DNA of 64,000 nucleotides, taken from contig CALJEQ010000006.1 in assembly GCA_938074565.1 (NCBI GenBank), positions 1-64,000 of the forward strand. The letters are read 5' to 3'. The position numbers and the translations under genes are program-made. Shown here piece after piece: positions 44,410-53,421 of the stretch; the stretch's first letter is position 1; each line of letters begins with the position of its first letter. Source of the stretch: an uncultured Alkaliphilus sp. GTDB lineage: Bacteria > Bacillota > Clostridia > Peptostreptococcales > Natronincolaceae. Below the pieces are notes generated by a model, which did no database searches, was not told where the DNA came from, and was given only the letters and a program-made list of their open reading frames with translations.

Positions 44410-44823
44410 ATGGAGAATATAATCATTTTATTTGTGGCAGTTTTAGCAGGAATAGCTTCCTATACCATTAGCATTACAATGAATAAGGGAGCGGTATTTG
44501 GTTCAGCAGTGGTTACTTTAATTTCGGGTATCGTGTTTCCACACTTTGTACCAACAATAGGGGCTAAGTTAGCAGTAGTAGCAACTTGTGCATCTTATGC
44601 CGGTATGGTAGCAGTAAAGAATGTACCAAAGTTATGGGAAATGGCAATAGTATCTTTTATTGCAGGAGGATTATTTATATTATCAGCAACTACCTATGTG
44701 GGGGTGGGGGGTAAATTGGGAACAATTGCTGCCATTGCTTGTTTTACTTGGATTGGTTGTAAAAAAGTGTATGAGGTATCAAAAGTTTCCAATAATCAAA
44801 AAACTGTTAAAACAAATTATTAG
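44410..44823 (+). CDS. Small membrane protein, paralogue B
   Basis: The 137-residue protein has about four membrane segments and ends in a short charged tail. It is a diverged copy of the preceding gene, twelve bases away, with RBS ATAGGGGG. The glycine-rich VGVGGKLGT motif is the shared signature. The location just before the Mrp-type operon suggests, but does not prove, a role in ion transport. A strong terminator follows. Confidence 0.68.
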   Translation: MENIIILFVAVLAGIASYTISITMNKGAVFGSAVVTLISGIVFPHFVPTIGAKLAVVATCASYAGMVAVKNVPKLWEMAIVSFIAGGLFILSATTYVGVGGKLGTIAAIACFTWIGCKKVYEVSKVSNNQKTVKTNY

Positions 44824-44868
44824 ATATAAATTAACATCTTTGAAGATACTGACTTTTCAATAAGATAG

Positions 44869-44899
44869 AAAAGACCTATATAGCTTTTATAGGTCTTTT
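44869..44899 (+). terminator. Terminator after the small membrane protein cluster
   Basis: AAAAGACCTATA and TATAGGTCTTTT pair around a short loop and end in T5. Confidence 0.85.
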
Positions 44900-44935
44900 T
44901 GCTGTGGGTATATATAGAGGAATGCTAATGGGTCA

Positions 44936-44964
44936 TTGAATATTATTTAAATCTGCTGTACAAT
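44936..44964 (+). promoter_or_regulatory. Sigma-A promoter of the Mrp-type operon
   Basis: TTGAAT and TACAAT are 17 bases apart, 70 bases before mrpE and directly after the upstream terminator. Confidence 0.65.
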
Positions 44965-45034
44965 AAATAGTAGACATACTGCATAAAAAAACAAATATGA
45001 TTAAAGAATGATTTAAAGGTTTAGGAGGAGCAAA

Positions 45035-45538
45035 ATGAAATTAATAAATGGGTTATTTACTAAAAGATCTATTTTATTATTATTACCCTTATTGCTATTT
45101 TGGATAGTATTATCACCATCGTTATCGCTGCAATCAATTATTTCTGGTCTAATTGTATCGATAATTGTTGTATTTTATAATTTAGACCTAACTTTTGAGG
45201 AAAAAGAAACATCTTATTACTCAATAATAGGATTAAAAAAACTCATTGTTTTTATTGGTGTTTTATTAATTGAAATGGTAAAGGCAAATATTGATGTTGC
45301 TAAAATTGTATTAAGTCCATCAATGCCCATATCACCATGTTTTGTAAAGGTACCATTAAAATTAAAGAAGGATGTTAATAAGGTAATCTATGCCAATAGT
45401 ATTACCCTTACTCCAGGTACGTTATCTGTTGATATTAATGAAAAAGAAATATTAGTCCATGCACTAACGGAAGAAGTGGCTGCGTCGATGAAGGATAACA
45501 TACTTGAAAAATATGTAGGAAAGCTAGAGGAGGAATAA
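45035..45538 (+). CDS. mrpE: Na+/H+ antiporter subunit E
   Basis: The 167-residue protein has two N-terminal membrane segments and the MrpE-type domain with SITLTPGTLSVDI and LVHALTEE. It is a required small subunit of Mrp antiporters and equals MbhA in archaeal Mbh complexes. RBS AGGAGG precedes the ATG, and the stop lies one base before mrpF. Confidence 0.9.
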   Translation: MKLINGLFTKRSILLLLPLLLFWIVLSPSLSLQSIISGLIVSIIVVFYNLDLTFEEKETSYYSIIGLKKLIVFIGVLLIEMVKANIDVAKIVLSPSMPISPCFVKVPLKLKKDVNKVIYANSITLTPGTLSVDINEKEILVHALTEEVAASMKDNILEKYVGKLEEE

Positions 45539-45539
45539 T

Positions 45540-45806
45540 ATGAGTATTCAAGCTTTTATGGTGGTGGCTATAGCTTTGGCGCTACTGTCAATTGTAAGTT
45601 TATATCGCGCTTATGTTGGACCAACTCCAGCTGATCGAGTTATTGCAATTAACGTTATTTCAACTAAAGTGACTGTATTAATTACATTATTGGCAGTGTT
45701 AACGATGCAAGATACTTTTACTGACGTTGCTTTAGTGTATGCAATGATGGGTTTTATAACAACAGTCTGTGTTTCTAAATATATGGAGAAGGGCAAATTG
45801 TTTTAA
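45540..45806 (+). CDS. mrpF: Na+/H+ antiporter subunit F
   Basis: The 88 residues make three membrane segments with the family motif RAYVGPTPADRVIAIN. The aspartate in that motif is conserved in MrpF/MbhB. It follows mrpE directly, with AGGAGG within the mrpE end as RBS. Confidence 0.92.
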   Translation: MSIQAFMVVAIALALLSIVSLYRAYVGPTPADRVIAINVISTKVTVLITLLAVLTMQDTFTDVALVYAMMGFITTVCVSKYMEKGKLF

Positions 45807-45819
45807 GGGGTGAAAAAAC

Positions 45820-46113
45820 TTGGAATTATTAATAGATATATTAATCATTGTTTTACTGGCAGGTGGAACCTTCTTCTTTTTAGTGGGAACATTAGGCTTA
45901 ATTAGAATGCCAGATGTTTTCTGTAGAATGCATGCCACCACAAAATGCGATACATTAGGAGCAGGTTTAATTTTATTAGCCCTAATGATCCATAGAGGAA
46001 TGAGTCTAATTAGTATTAAATTATTACTCATAATTATTTTTATCTGGATAACTAACCCTACTGCTGCCCATATTATTGCAAAAGCAGAATGGAATAAAGA
46101 AAAGGAATCCTAG
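45820..46113 (+). CDS. mrpG: Na+/H+ antiporter subunit G
   Basis: A TTG start follows AAGGGGTG. The 97-residue protein has the MrpG/PhaG landmarks GTLGLIRMPDVFCRMHATTK, then GAGLILLAL and a conserved NPTAAHIIAKA end. Three membrane segments. It equals MbhC. Confidence 0.92.
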   Translation: MELLIDILIIVLLAGGTFFFLVGTLGLIRMPDVFCRMHATTKCDTLGAGLILLALMIHRGMSLISIKLLLIIIFIWITNPTAAHIIAKAEWNKEKES

Positions 46114-46138
46114 TTTCTTAGGAAAGAGGTGATGGAAC

Positions 46139-46378
46139 ATGGTGTTATTAAATGTTATTTTAGTTATTTTTCTAATTATATGTGCTATTGCCGTTGAAAG
46201 AACAAAAGATTTGTTAGGGGCAGTTATTATCTTTGCGGCTTATAGTTTGATCATGGCAGTATTATGGCTATTGATGAAGGCGCCGGACATCGCTTTAACG
46301 GAAGCTGCCATAGGGGCAGGAGCTACATCAATTTTGTTTATTGCGGTTATTAGTCGAACAAGGAGGATGGAAAAGTGA
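46139..46378 (+). CDS. MrpA C-terminal-type subunit (DUF4040, MbhD-like)
   Basis: The 79-residue protein has the signature KAPDIALTEAAIGAGATS, found in the C-terminal part of MrpA and in the separate MbhD subunit. In classical Mrp operons this piece is fused to the large NuoL-like MrpA; here it is free-standing. RBS GAAAGAGGTG precedes the ATG. Confidence 0.85.
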   Translation: MVLLNVILVIFLIICAIAVERTKDLLGAVIIFAAYSLIMAVLWLLMKAPDIALTEAAIGAGATSILFIAVISRTRRMEK

Positions 46379-46686
46379 AGAAATTAATGTTTATGGTGGT
46401 GCTGACAGGCCTATTCTTACTGTTGGTGACCAGTATATTAAAAATGCCAGCCCTTGGTAGTCTAAATAATCCTTCTTATAATGAAGTAAGCCATTATTAC
46501 TTGGAAAACACAATTGAAGATACCAGTGCTCCCAATGTTATTGCAGCGGTAATTACAGATTATAGAGCCTTTGATACATTAGGAGAAACTACTGTATTGT
46601 TTACTTCTATTGCAGCGGTAATTTCTGTTTTACAGATTAGCCACAAAAACCATAACAAGAAGAAGGTGGAAAAACATCATGGATGA
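46375..46686 (+). CDS. MrpA/MrpB-related subunit (MbhE-like)
   Basis: A GTG overlaps the previous stop by four bases. The 103 residues contain TDYRAFDTLGETTVLF, the signature of the second C-terminal piece of MrpA, present as MbhE in archaeal complexes. Two membrane segments bracket an outer loop. It overlaps mrpB by eight bases. Confidence 0.85.
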   Translation: MKKLMFMVVLTGLFLLLVTSILKMPALGSLNNPSYNEVSHYYLENTIEDTSAPNVIAAVITDYRAFDTLGETTVLFTSIAAVISVLQISHKNHNKKKVEKHHG

Positions 46687-47101
46687 TTTAATAGTAAAAA
46701 CAATAATCCGACTAATTGTACCCTTTATACAGTTATATGGTATTTTTATTATACTTCATGGTCATATATCTCCTGGTGGTGGTTTTTCAGGTGGAGCTGT
46801 ATTGGGGGCAAGTATTATATTGTATACGTTGTCTTTTGGACTTAAAAAAGCATCCAAGAAGCTACCCCATAAAGTCTCACAAGTAATGGAATCGGGTGGA
46901 ATTTTGTGGTATATGTTTGTTGGATTATTAGGTATTATCTTTGGAGGTTCTTTCCTTGCCAATAAAGGGGCAGGTTTTTTTATGGGGGAGGCAGGAAATC
47001 TTTTGAGTGCAGGAATTATACCTTTGTTAACAATTGGAATAGGAATTAAGGTAGCCAGTACGATGGTTACTTTATTTCATACTATTATTGAGGAGGACTA
47101 A
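46679..47101 (+). CDS. mrpB: Na+/H+ antiporter subunit B
   Basis: The 140 residues give four membrane segments with HGHISPGGGFSGGAVLGAS, the MrpB/MbhF signature. It lies in the EFG-(DUF4040)-(MbhE)-BCD order, and its start overlaps the preceding gene. Confidence 0.92.
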   Translation: MDDLIVKTIIRLIVPFIQLYGIFIILHGHISPGGGFSGGAVLGASIILYTLSFGLKKASKKLPHKVSQVMESGGILWYMFVGLLGIIFGGSFLANKGAGFFMGEAGNLLSAGIIPLLTIGIGIKVASTMVTLFHTIIEED

Positions 47102-47103
47102 TT

Positions 47104-47484
47104 GTGGAAGTATTAAATTCAATAATAGAACACATTAATTATATTGGTGCAGTGGCGCTTTTTGTAATTGGATTATATACTGTTTTGACCCATACAAATC
47201 TATTGAAAAAAGTAATTGGCATTAATATTATGGAGACTTCTATTTTTCTTTTTTTCGTTTCAATAGGTTATGTCCATGATGGTGTTTCGCCAATTATTAA
47301 TTTGGGTGGAGATCGTGTAATCTATGTAAATCCTCTACCTTCAGCATTAATCCTTACGGGGATAGTGGTAGCTGTTAGTATCACTGCTTATTCGTTAAGT
47401 TTAATTATGAAACTGTATGAAGCTTATGGAACAATGGACATTGATGAGATTATGGAGTTAAGGAGTGAGGCTACAAATGAATAA
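47104..47484 (+). CDS. mrpC: Na+/H+ antiporter subunit C (NuoK-like)
   Basis: A GTG start follows GAGGAGG. The 126-residue protein has three membrane segments, GLYTVLTHTNLLKKVIGINI and PLPSALILTGIVVA, as in MrpC/NuoK. Its stop overlaps mrpD by eight bases. Confidence 0.92.
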   Translation: MEVLNSIIEHINYIGAVALFVIGLYTVLTHTNLLKKVIGINIMETSIFLFFVSIGYVHDGVSPIINLGGDRVIYVNPLPSALILTGIVVAVSITAYSLSLIMKLYEAYGTMDIDEIMELRSEATNE

Positions 47485-48970
47485 TATACACTTTCCAGTA
47501 TATATACTACTCCTATTATTAGCTACAGCTGTTATCATACCCCTTGTGGGGAAGGATAGTTTTCCAAAAATTAAAAGAATGATGATGACAGTCTTACCTG
47601 TTACATGGGTCATTTCACTAGTAACACTCATGAAGGTGTATAGAGAAGGTTCATTTATTTATAATTTTGGTAACTGGAGTGAAAAAATAGGGGTTCAATT
47701 TGTGATTGATGAGTTTTCTGCCTTAATGGGTTTGTTTATTTTAACGATGGCATTTTTTATTATTCTTTACTCATTAAAAGATATTGAACATGAAATAGAA
47801 TCAGACCAATTTTCAGGATATTACACGTTAGTATTTATTTTGTTGTTCTCAATGTTGGGGATTACCTTCACCAATGACTTATTTAACATGTATGTATTTA
47901 TGGAAATTTTATCTTTAACCTCTTGTAGTATTATTTCTATTAAAAGAAAAAAAGACAATTATATGGCATCCTTTAGGTATTTAGTTTTAAATACTATTGG
48001 TTCTTTATCAGTTCTATTGGGGATTGCTCTATTATATATGGTAACTGGTCACTTAAACATTACAGAAGCAGCTAGAAATATTGCTGAAATATGGAGAATA
48101 TATCCATCTAACATATTAGTGGCGGTGGGCTTTATGTTAACGGGTATGGGGATTAAAGCAGCTGTATTTCCCCTACACATTTGGTTACCAGATGCCCATT
48201 CTTCCGCACCAACACCTTCCAGTGCATTATTGTCAGGTGTTGTGGTAAAAGTATATATATTTACTGTCATTAAAATATTGTTTAAGTTAATGGGTATTAA
48301 CATTGTTAAATCTTTAGGAGTTCCTGCTTATATCACTTATTTTGCCGCTGTAGGTATGATAATGGGTTCTGTATTTGCCATTGGTCAAAAAGATATTAAG
48401 CGGATGCTGGCTTATTCCAGTGTAGCCCAAATTGGATATATCTTCTTAGGTTTGGGACTTGCTACAAAACAAGGATTATCAGCAGCTTTATTTCATGTGA
48501 TTTCCCATGCATTGATGAAGTCTGCCTTGTTTTTAAGTGCTGGAGCCATTATATATAAAAAAGGTAAACGAGATATAAGGGACTTAGATGGAATTGGTTA
48601 TGAAATGCCCATAACTATGGTAGTGTTTACTATAGCTGCTTTTGGAATGATTGGTATTCCAGGAATAAATGGGTTTATGAGTAAAATATATTTAAGTTTT
48701 GCTGTATTAGAGGCAGAAAAACCAGTGTATTTAGCCATCATTTTGGCGAGTAGTTTCTTAAATGCCATTTACTATCTACCAATCATTATTTCAGCTTTTC
48801 TTAAAGAGGGAAAAGATAGAAAAAATGTTATGAAAATGGATGACTTACCAAAACGAATGATTATTCCTATGGTTTGTATTGCTTTAGGTTGTATCATTAT
48901 AGGATTCTATCCGCAATTAATTATGGATTTAGTTGAAAAGGCAGTTCCCACTTTTTTTATGGGTAACTAG
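47477..48970 (+). CDS. mrpD: Na+/H+ antiporter subunit D (NuoL/M/N family)
   Basis: The ATG at 47477 is preferred over an in-frame GTG at 47465 because GAGG lies six bases upstream of it. The 497-residue protein has about fourteen membrane segments. Ion-path residues are visible: glutamate in YVFMEILSLT, lysine in GMGIKAAVFPLH, and LPDAHSSAPTPSSALLSG, followed by a lysine-bearing KVYIF helix. It equals MbhH and completes the Mbh-like A-H order. It closely resembles the product of the next gene. Confidence 0.92.
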   Translation: MNNIHFPVYILLLLLATAVIIPLVGKDSFPKIKRMMMTVLPVTWVISLVTLMKVYREGSFIYNFGNWSEKIGVQFVIDEFSALMGLFILTMAFFIILYSLKDIEHEIESDQFSGYYTLVFILLFSMLGITFTNDLFNMYVFMEILSLTSCSIISIKRKKDNYMASFRYLVLNTIGSLSVLLGIALLYMVTGHLNITEAARNIAEIWRIYPSNILVAVGFMLTGMGIKAAVFPLHIWLPDAHSSAPTPSSALLSGVVVKVYIFTVIKILFKLMGINIVKSLGVPAYITYFAAVGMIMGSVFAIGQKDIKRMLAYSSVAQIGYIFLGLGLATKQGLSAALFHVISHALMKSALFLSAGAIIYKKGKRDIRDLDGIGYEMPITMVVFTIAAFGMIGIPGINGFMSKIYLSFAVLEAEKPVYLAIILASSFLNAIYYLPIIISAFLKEGKDRKNVMKMDDLPKRMIIPMVCIALGCIIIGFYPQLIMDLVEKAVPTFFMGN

Positions 48971-48990
48971 CTTCATAAAAGAAAAAGTAT

Positions 48991-49020
48991 AAGCACCCTT
49001 TAAGAATAATAAGGGTGCTT
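48991..49020 (+). terminator. Terminator-like hairpin after mrpD
   Basis: AAGCACCCTT and AAGGGTGCTT enclose ten bases. A good T run is lacking, but the perfect stem and the 290-base gap suggest that the downstream antiporter-like genes form separate units. The remaining gap to 49259 is A+T-rich with TATAAT at 49091 and no clear -35. Confidence 0.6.
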
Positions 49021-49259
49021 AAAATTGTAGAAAAAAATTATTAAATAATAGTAAATATTGGCTATGTTAAAGAAAAACGGCTAATTTCCTTATAATACTG
49101 TGAATATCAGCAAAATAATACATTTCTGGAGTATTGCAAACCTTAAATAAGAGGAGTAAAATAATAGTAGAAGGAAGAAAGTGTTAAATCAATAACAATC
49201 TATAAAAATATGTTCAAAAGTAATTTATTAGTGTTAATTATTGCAAAGGAGGATTTAAA

Positions 49260-50918
49260 ATGAAAAGTACAGATTGTATTGTTAATCCAGATGATGAAGA
49301 TGAAAGTATGAAATCCTCAATAACTCATCATAAGATGGATTTTTTTTCTGTAAACTCTTTGATTTTATTAATTATATTTACGTTATTAACAACAGGTTAT
49401 GTACTACTAAATACACGGTTTGGCAGCTCTATTCTCACAATTATTCTGCATAACCCGAAAGTACCTATGGTTATATTATTGTTACCCTTTATTGCAGCAC
49501 CCCTATCAGTGTATATTGGGTATAAGTCAGAGGACTATAGAGATATATTAATGGTAAACATGATATTTATTACATTATTGTTGGTATTATCATTGTATAC
49601 TGATATAGCCAATGGAAGCATGGCTGTGGTAATGCCTAAAATACTTGGTTTTGGGCTACATTTTAAGATTGACCGTTTAGTATGGATGTTAATGTTGACT
49701 GCTTCAGGTTTGTGGTTAATGTCGTGTATATATGCCCATAATTATATGTTTGAGGAGGAACAACATAGAAATAGATTTTATTTTTGGATGTCCATTACTT
49801 TTGGTGGTGTAATGGGGGCGTTAATGGCAGAAGACCTATTAACCATGTTCCTGTTCTTTGAGATTATGTATATTAGTTGTTATTTCTTAGTTGCCCATAA
49901 TCAAACTAACAGTGCTTTATTAGCAGGAAATAGATATATTTATTTAGGTGTTGTTGGGGGTTTGAGTATTTTATTAAGTATGAGCCTTATATACGCTAAA
50001 ACAAGTACCTTTATTATTGCAGAAATAGGTAGCTTAATACCAGCAGTATGGCAAACAAATCAAATGTTTATTTTAATAGCGATTATATTTATGTTATTAG
50101 GACTAGCCATTAAATCTGCTATATTTCCCCTGCATTTTTGGTTGCCTGAAGCCCACTCCAGTGCACCAACACCCTCCAGTGCAATTTTGTCGGGAATGGT
50201 TTTAAAGGTGTATATTTTTTCAATAATAAAGATCCTATTTAGAGCAATAGGAATGGATGTCATAACGAGTGTTAACTTACCTTTTGTAATAACAACGTTG
50301 GCTATCGTCGGTATGATCATGGGATCCATATTGGCAATTGGACAAAAAGATATTAAAAAGATGTTGGCTTACTCCAGTGTAGCTCAAGTAGGATATATGT
50401 TGTTGGGTATTGGCTTAGCAACGGAACTGGGAATGGCGGCCGCACTCTTTCATATCATAACCCATGCTTTAATGAAATCAGCATTGTTTTTCTGTGCAGG
50501 GGCAATTATCTATCAAAAAGGTAAACGAGATATTAGAGAATTTCAAGGGATTGGATATGAAATGCCCATTACAATGGTGGTGTTTTCTATAGCAGCTTTT
50601 TCAATGATTGGTATTCCAGGATTAATTGGTTTTATGAGTAAGTGGTATTTAAGCATTGCAGCACTATCATCTAATAAACCAGTATTTGTTATTATGATTA
50701 TGATAAGCAGTTTCTTAAATGCAATGTACTACTTACCAATTATTATTACAGCTTTTTTAAAGGAGAATAAAAATAGAAATAATGTATTAGTGAAGGATAA
50801 AGTACCAAAAACAATGATAGTTCCAATGGTGATTATGGCTTCACTTTGTGTAATAATTGGTTTTTTTCCCCAATGGTTGATGGACTTTATAACAAAAGCG
50901 ATAACACTTTTTTACTAA
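49260..50918 (+). CDS. Extra MrpD-like proton-antiporter subunit 1
   Basis: The 552-residue NuoL/M/N-family protein is a close relative of mrpD upstream (shared KGKRDIRE, GIGYEMPITMVVF, LPEAHSSAPTPSSA). It adds an N-terminal extension with an extra membrane segment. Catalytic-type residues are kept: glutamate in FLFFEIMYIS and lysine in GLAIKSAIFPLH. RBS AAGGAGG precedes the ATG. It may stand in for the NuoL-like half of MrpA, which is otherwise missing. Confidence 0.82.
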   Translation: MKSTDCIVNPDDEDESMKSSITHHKMDFFSVNSLILLIIFTLLTTGYVLLNTRFGSSILTIILHNPKVPMVILLLPFIAAPLSVYIGYKSEDYRDILMVNMIFITLLLVLSLYTDIANGSMAVVMPKILGFGLHFKIDRLVWMLMLTASGLWLMSCIYAHNYMFEEEQHRNRFYFWMSITFGGVMGALMAEDLLTMFLFFEIMYISCYFLVAHNQTNSALLAGNRYIYLGVVGGLSILLSMSLIYAKTSTFIIAEIGSLIPAVWQTNQMFILIAIIFMLLGLAIKSAIFPLHFWLPEAHSSAPTPSSAILSGMVLKVYIFSIIKILFRAIGMDVITSVNLPFVITTLAIVGMIMGSILAIGQKDIKKMLAYSSVAQVGYMLLGIGLATELGMAAALFHIITHALMKSALFFCAGAIIYQKGKRDIREFQGIGYEMPITMVVFSIAAFSMIGIPGLIGFMSKWYLSIAALSSNKPVFVIMIMISSFLNAMYYLPIIITAFLKENKNRNNVLVKDKVPKTMIVPMVIMASLCVIIGFFPQWLMDFITKAITLFY

Positions 50919-50952
50919 AGGATATGTATAAAATATTATGGAGGAGATAAAA

Positions 50953-53157
50953 ATGAAAAGTTCACAAGGACTTGAGAAGCATTTCACGAGTCAAAAACCT
51001 AATGGGGTATCGATAAAAGATCAGATATTTAATTCTTTTGGTATAGATTGTGTTGTGGTATTTACAACGGTATTAGTGATTATAATGGGTTTTATAGCGC
51101 TGACGGCCACAAACATAGGCAGTAAATTAACAGCAAATTTTAGTGGGATAGCAACTATTTCAAACTTCCTGTACAGCTATAAGGCACTACCATTATTAGC
51201 AATATTAACGCCCTTCATAGGTGGTCTAATTGAAACTTATTTTGGTACTAAGTCTGATAATATGAGGGATGTAGCAGTGGTTAATACCACCTTCATTACG
51301 CTACTGTTGGTACTGGCAATGTACCCACAAGCGATGGCTGGCACATTAAATTATAAGATTTCTAAAATTTTAGGGTTTGGACTTAGTTTTAAAGTAGATA
51401 TGCTAAGTATGACGATGGCTGTTACCACATCGATATTATGGTTAATGGTTATGATTTATTCCCATGATTATATGTTGGAGGAGAATCATCGAAATCGTTT
51501 TTACCTATTTATGTCCATTACCTATGGAGCTATATTAGGTACAGTAATGGCAGGAGATATTTTTACAATGTTTTTATTCTTTGAAATTATGACCTTTAGT
51601 TCATATATGTTGGTTTCCCATTGTGAGCATGAAGAATGTATTTCAGCAGGCTATAATTACATTTATATGGGGGTTTTAGGGGGACTAAGTATTTTATTAG
51701 GTATGATTTTATTATATCTTAATACTAATACTTTGGAGTTTGTACCAATGGCTTCCCAATTCCACCAATTGGGTGTCGTAAAATATTGGATTATTGGTTT
51801 GTTTATTTTCGGATTTGGTATAAAGGCTGGAATGGCTCCAGTGCATGTTTGGTTACCTAAAGCCCATCCAGTAGCCCCAACCCCAGCCAGTGCTTTATTA
51901 TCTGGAATTATGATTAAAATTGGTGCATACGGAATATTGCGGGTAACCACAAGTTATTTCTTCCCTCTTCATAGTGAAATTGAAGGTTATAAAGACGTTC
52001 TATGGAGTGCTTCAAAAACATTAGGGGCAGGGATTATTTGGTTGGGAATTATTACAATGGCAATGGGTGTTTTCTTAGCATTACAACAAGCAAACATTAA
52101 AAAAATGTTGGCATATCATAGTGTAAGTCAAATGGGTTATATTATTATGGGAATAGGAGTTGCTATCTATCTAGGTTACAAAGGTGCAATGGGCTTCTCT
52201 GGTAGTGTATACCACATAATTAATCATGCTTTATTTAAGTCAGTGTTATTTATGGTGGCAGGGGTTATTTATTTACGTACCCATGAGTTAGATATGTATA
52301 AATTGGGCGGATTTTGGAAAAAGATGCCTTTTACTGCGGTGGCATGTCTTGTGGCTGCTTTAGGGATTACGGGTATGCCAGGTTTTAATGGATTTGCCAG
52401 TAAATCAATCTTACACCATGCTATCATCGAGGCATATGACTATGGTCATCCTTCATTTAAATTTGCCGAAACTATGTTTACCATAATTAGTGCAGGAACA
52501 GTATGTTCCTTTATAAAGCTGTTTGGGTTTGTGTTTTTAGGAAAATGCCCAGACAAATATAAAAATATAGATGGTGGATATCGAATGATGGATATGGCAA
52601 TGGGAGGTCTAACATTGCTAATTATTGGAATAGGATTAAAGCCTAATTATTTGTTAAATCAGTTTATTATACCAGCAGCAAGAAGTATCACTTATGACCC
52701 TAAATTTATTGATAAGTATTTAGTGAATATGAACTTCTTTAACTCCCACGACATGATAGGAATGGTATGGGTATATTTATTAGGGGCTGTTATCTTTGTA
52801 GTGGGTATTAAATTTCATCTATTCCATCTCCACTTCCCAGAATGGTTAAAGATGGAGCACATAGTGTTTTATCCATTGAATAAGGTTTTACAGGTGGCGA
52901 GCAAAGCCATGACAACAGGAGAACAGATGGGAATACAAAAGAGTGAGAAAGCAATAGCAGGAGCATCTTCAACAATACATTCTATGGTTGAGCATCATGA
53001 AGATAAAGATCATAACAAAGTAGGTATTATTAACCGTTTTGTTCATACCATTAGTATTTTTACTCATCGTTATGAAACTAATATGATTAAAAGCGACGTT
53101 GTAATTTATTCTATTGTTTTAACGGGTATTTTAGCTATTTTATTGATATTTAGTTAG
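50953..53157 (+). CDS. Extra MrpD/NuoL-like proton-antiporter subunit 2
   Basis: The ATG at 50953 is used because GGAGGAG lies five bases upstream; the frame is open fifteen bases earlier. The 734-residue protein has FLFFEIMTFSSYML, FGIKAGMAPVHVWLPKAHPVAPTPASALLSG and KMLAYHSVSQMGYI of the NuoL/M/N core. A C-terminal extension of about 150 residues contains a long hydrophilic histidine-rich linker and a final membrane helix, reminiscent of the lateral helix of NuoL-type proteins. It is a paralogue of the following gene. Confidence 0.82.
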   Translation: MKSSQGLEKHFTSQKPNGVSIKDQIFNSFGIDCVVVFTTVLVIIMGFIALTATNIGSKLTANFSGIATISNFLYSYKALPLLAILTPFIGGLIETYFGTKSDNMRDVAVVNTTFITLLLVLAMYPQAMAGTLNYKISKILGFGLSFKVDMLSMTMAVTTSILWLMVMIYSHDYMLEENHRNRFYLFMSITYGAILGTVMAGDIFTMFLFFEIMTFSSYMLVSHCEHEECISAGYNYIYMGVLGGLSILLGMILLYLNTNTLEFVPMASQFHQLGVVKYWIIGLFIFGFGIKAGMAPVHVWLPKAHPVAPTPASALLSGIMIKIGAYGILRVTTSYFFPLHSEIEGYKDVLWSASKTLGAGIIWLGIITMAMGVFLALQQANIKKMLAYHSVSQMGYIIMGIGVAIYLGYKGAMGFSGSVYHIINHALFKSVLFMVAGVIYLRTHELDMYKLGGFWKKMPFTAVACLVAALGITGMPGFNGFASKSILHHAIIEAYDYGHPSFKFAETMFTIISAGTVCSFIKLFGFVFLGKCPDKYKNIDGGYRMMDMAMGGLTLLIIGIGLKPNYLLNQFIIPAARSITYDPKFIDKYLVNMNFFNSHDMIGMVWVYLLGAVIFVVGIKFHLFHLHFPEWLKMEHIVFYPLNKVLQVASKAMTTGEQMGIQKSEKAIAGASSTIHSMVEHHEDKDHNKVGIINRFVHTISIFTHRYETNMIKSDVVIYSIVLTGILAILLIFS

Positions 53158-53204
53158 GTAAGAATAAATAGAAATGATTTAAATAAAAGTATTTGCAATA
53201 GTTA

Positions 53205-53235
53205 GGGTGGGTATATTGAATACCTTCCCTTTTTT
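53205..53235 (+). terminator. Terminator between antiporter-like subunits 2 and 3
   Basis: GGG-TG-GGTAT and ATACC-TT-CCC form a stem with one small internal loop, followed by TTTTTT. Confidence 0.75.
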
Positions 53236-53311
53236 ATGTTAAGATTATTATGTTTTGTAAGTATTTTTATGTATGTTGCAGTCTGAACTCAAATCACTGG
53301 AAACCCTTGCC

Positions 53312-53340
53312 TTGCAATTTAGCAATATTTCATGTATTAT
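53312..53340 (+). promoter_or_regulatory. Sigma-A promoter of antiporter-like subunit 3
   Basis: TTGCAA and TATTAT are 17 bases apart, 80 bases before the start codon and after the upstream terminator. Confidence 0.6.
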
Positions 53341-53421
53341 GATAATTAAATAAGAATTATTATTAATGTTAATTATTGTAAAATTATGGGAATAAAAAGA
53401 AGATGACAGGAGGGTTATTAA

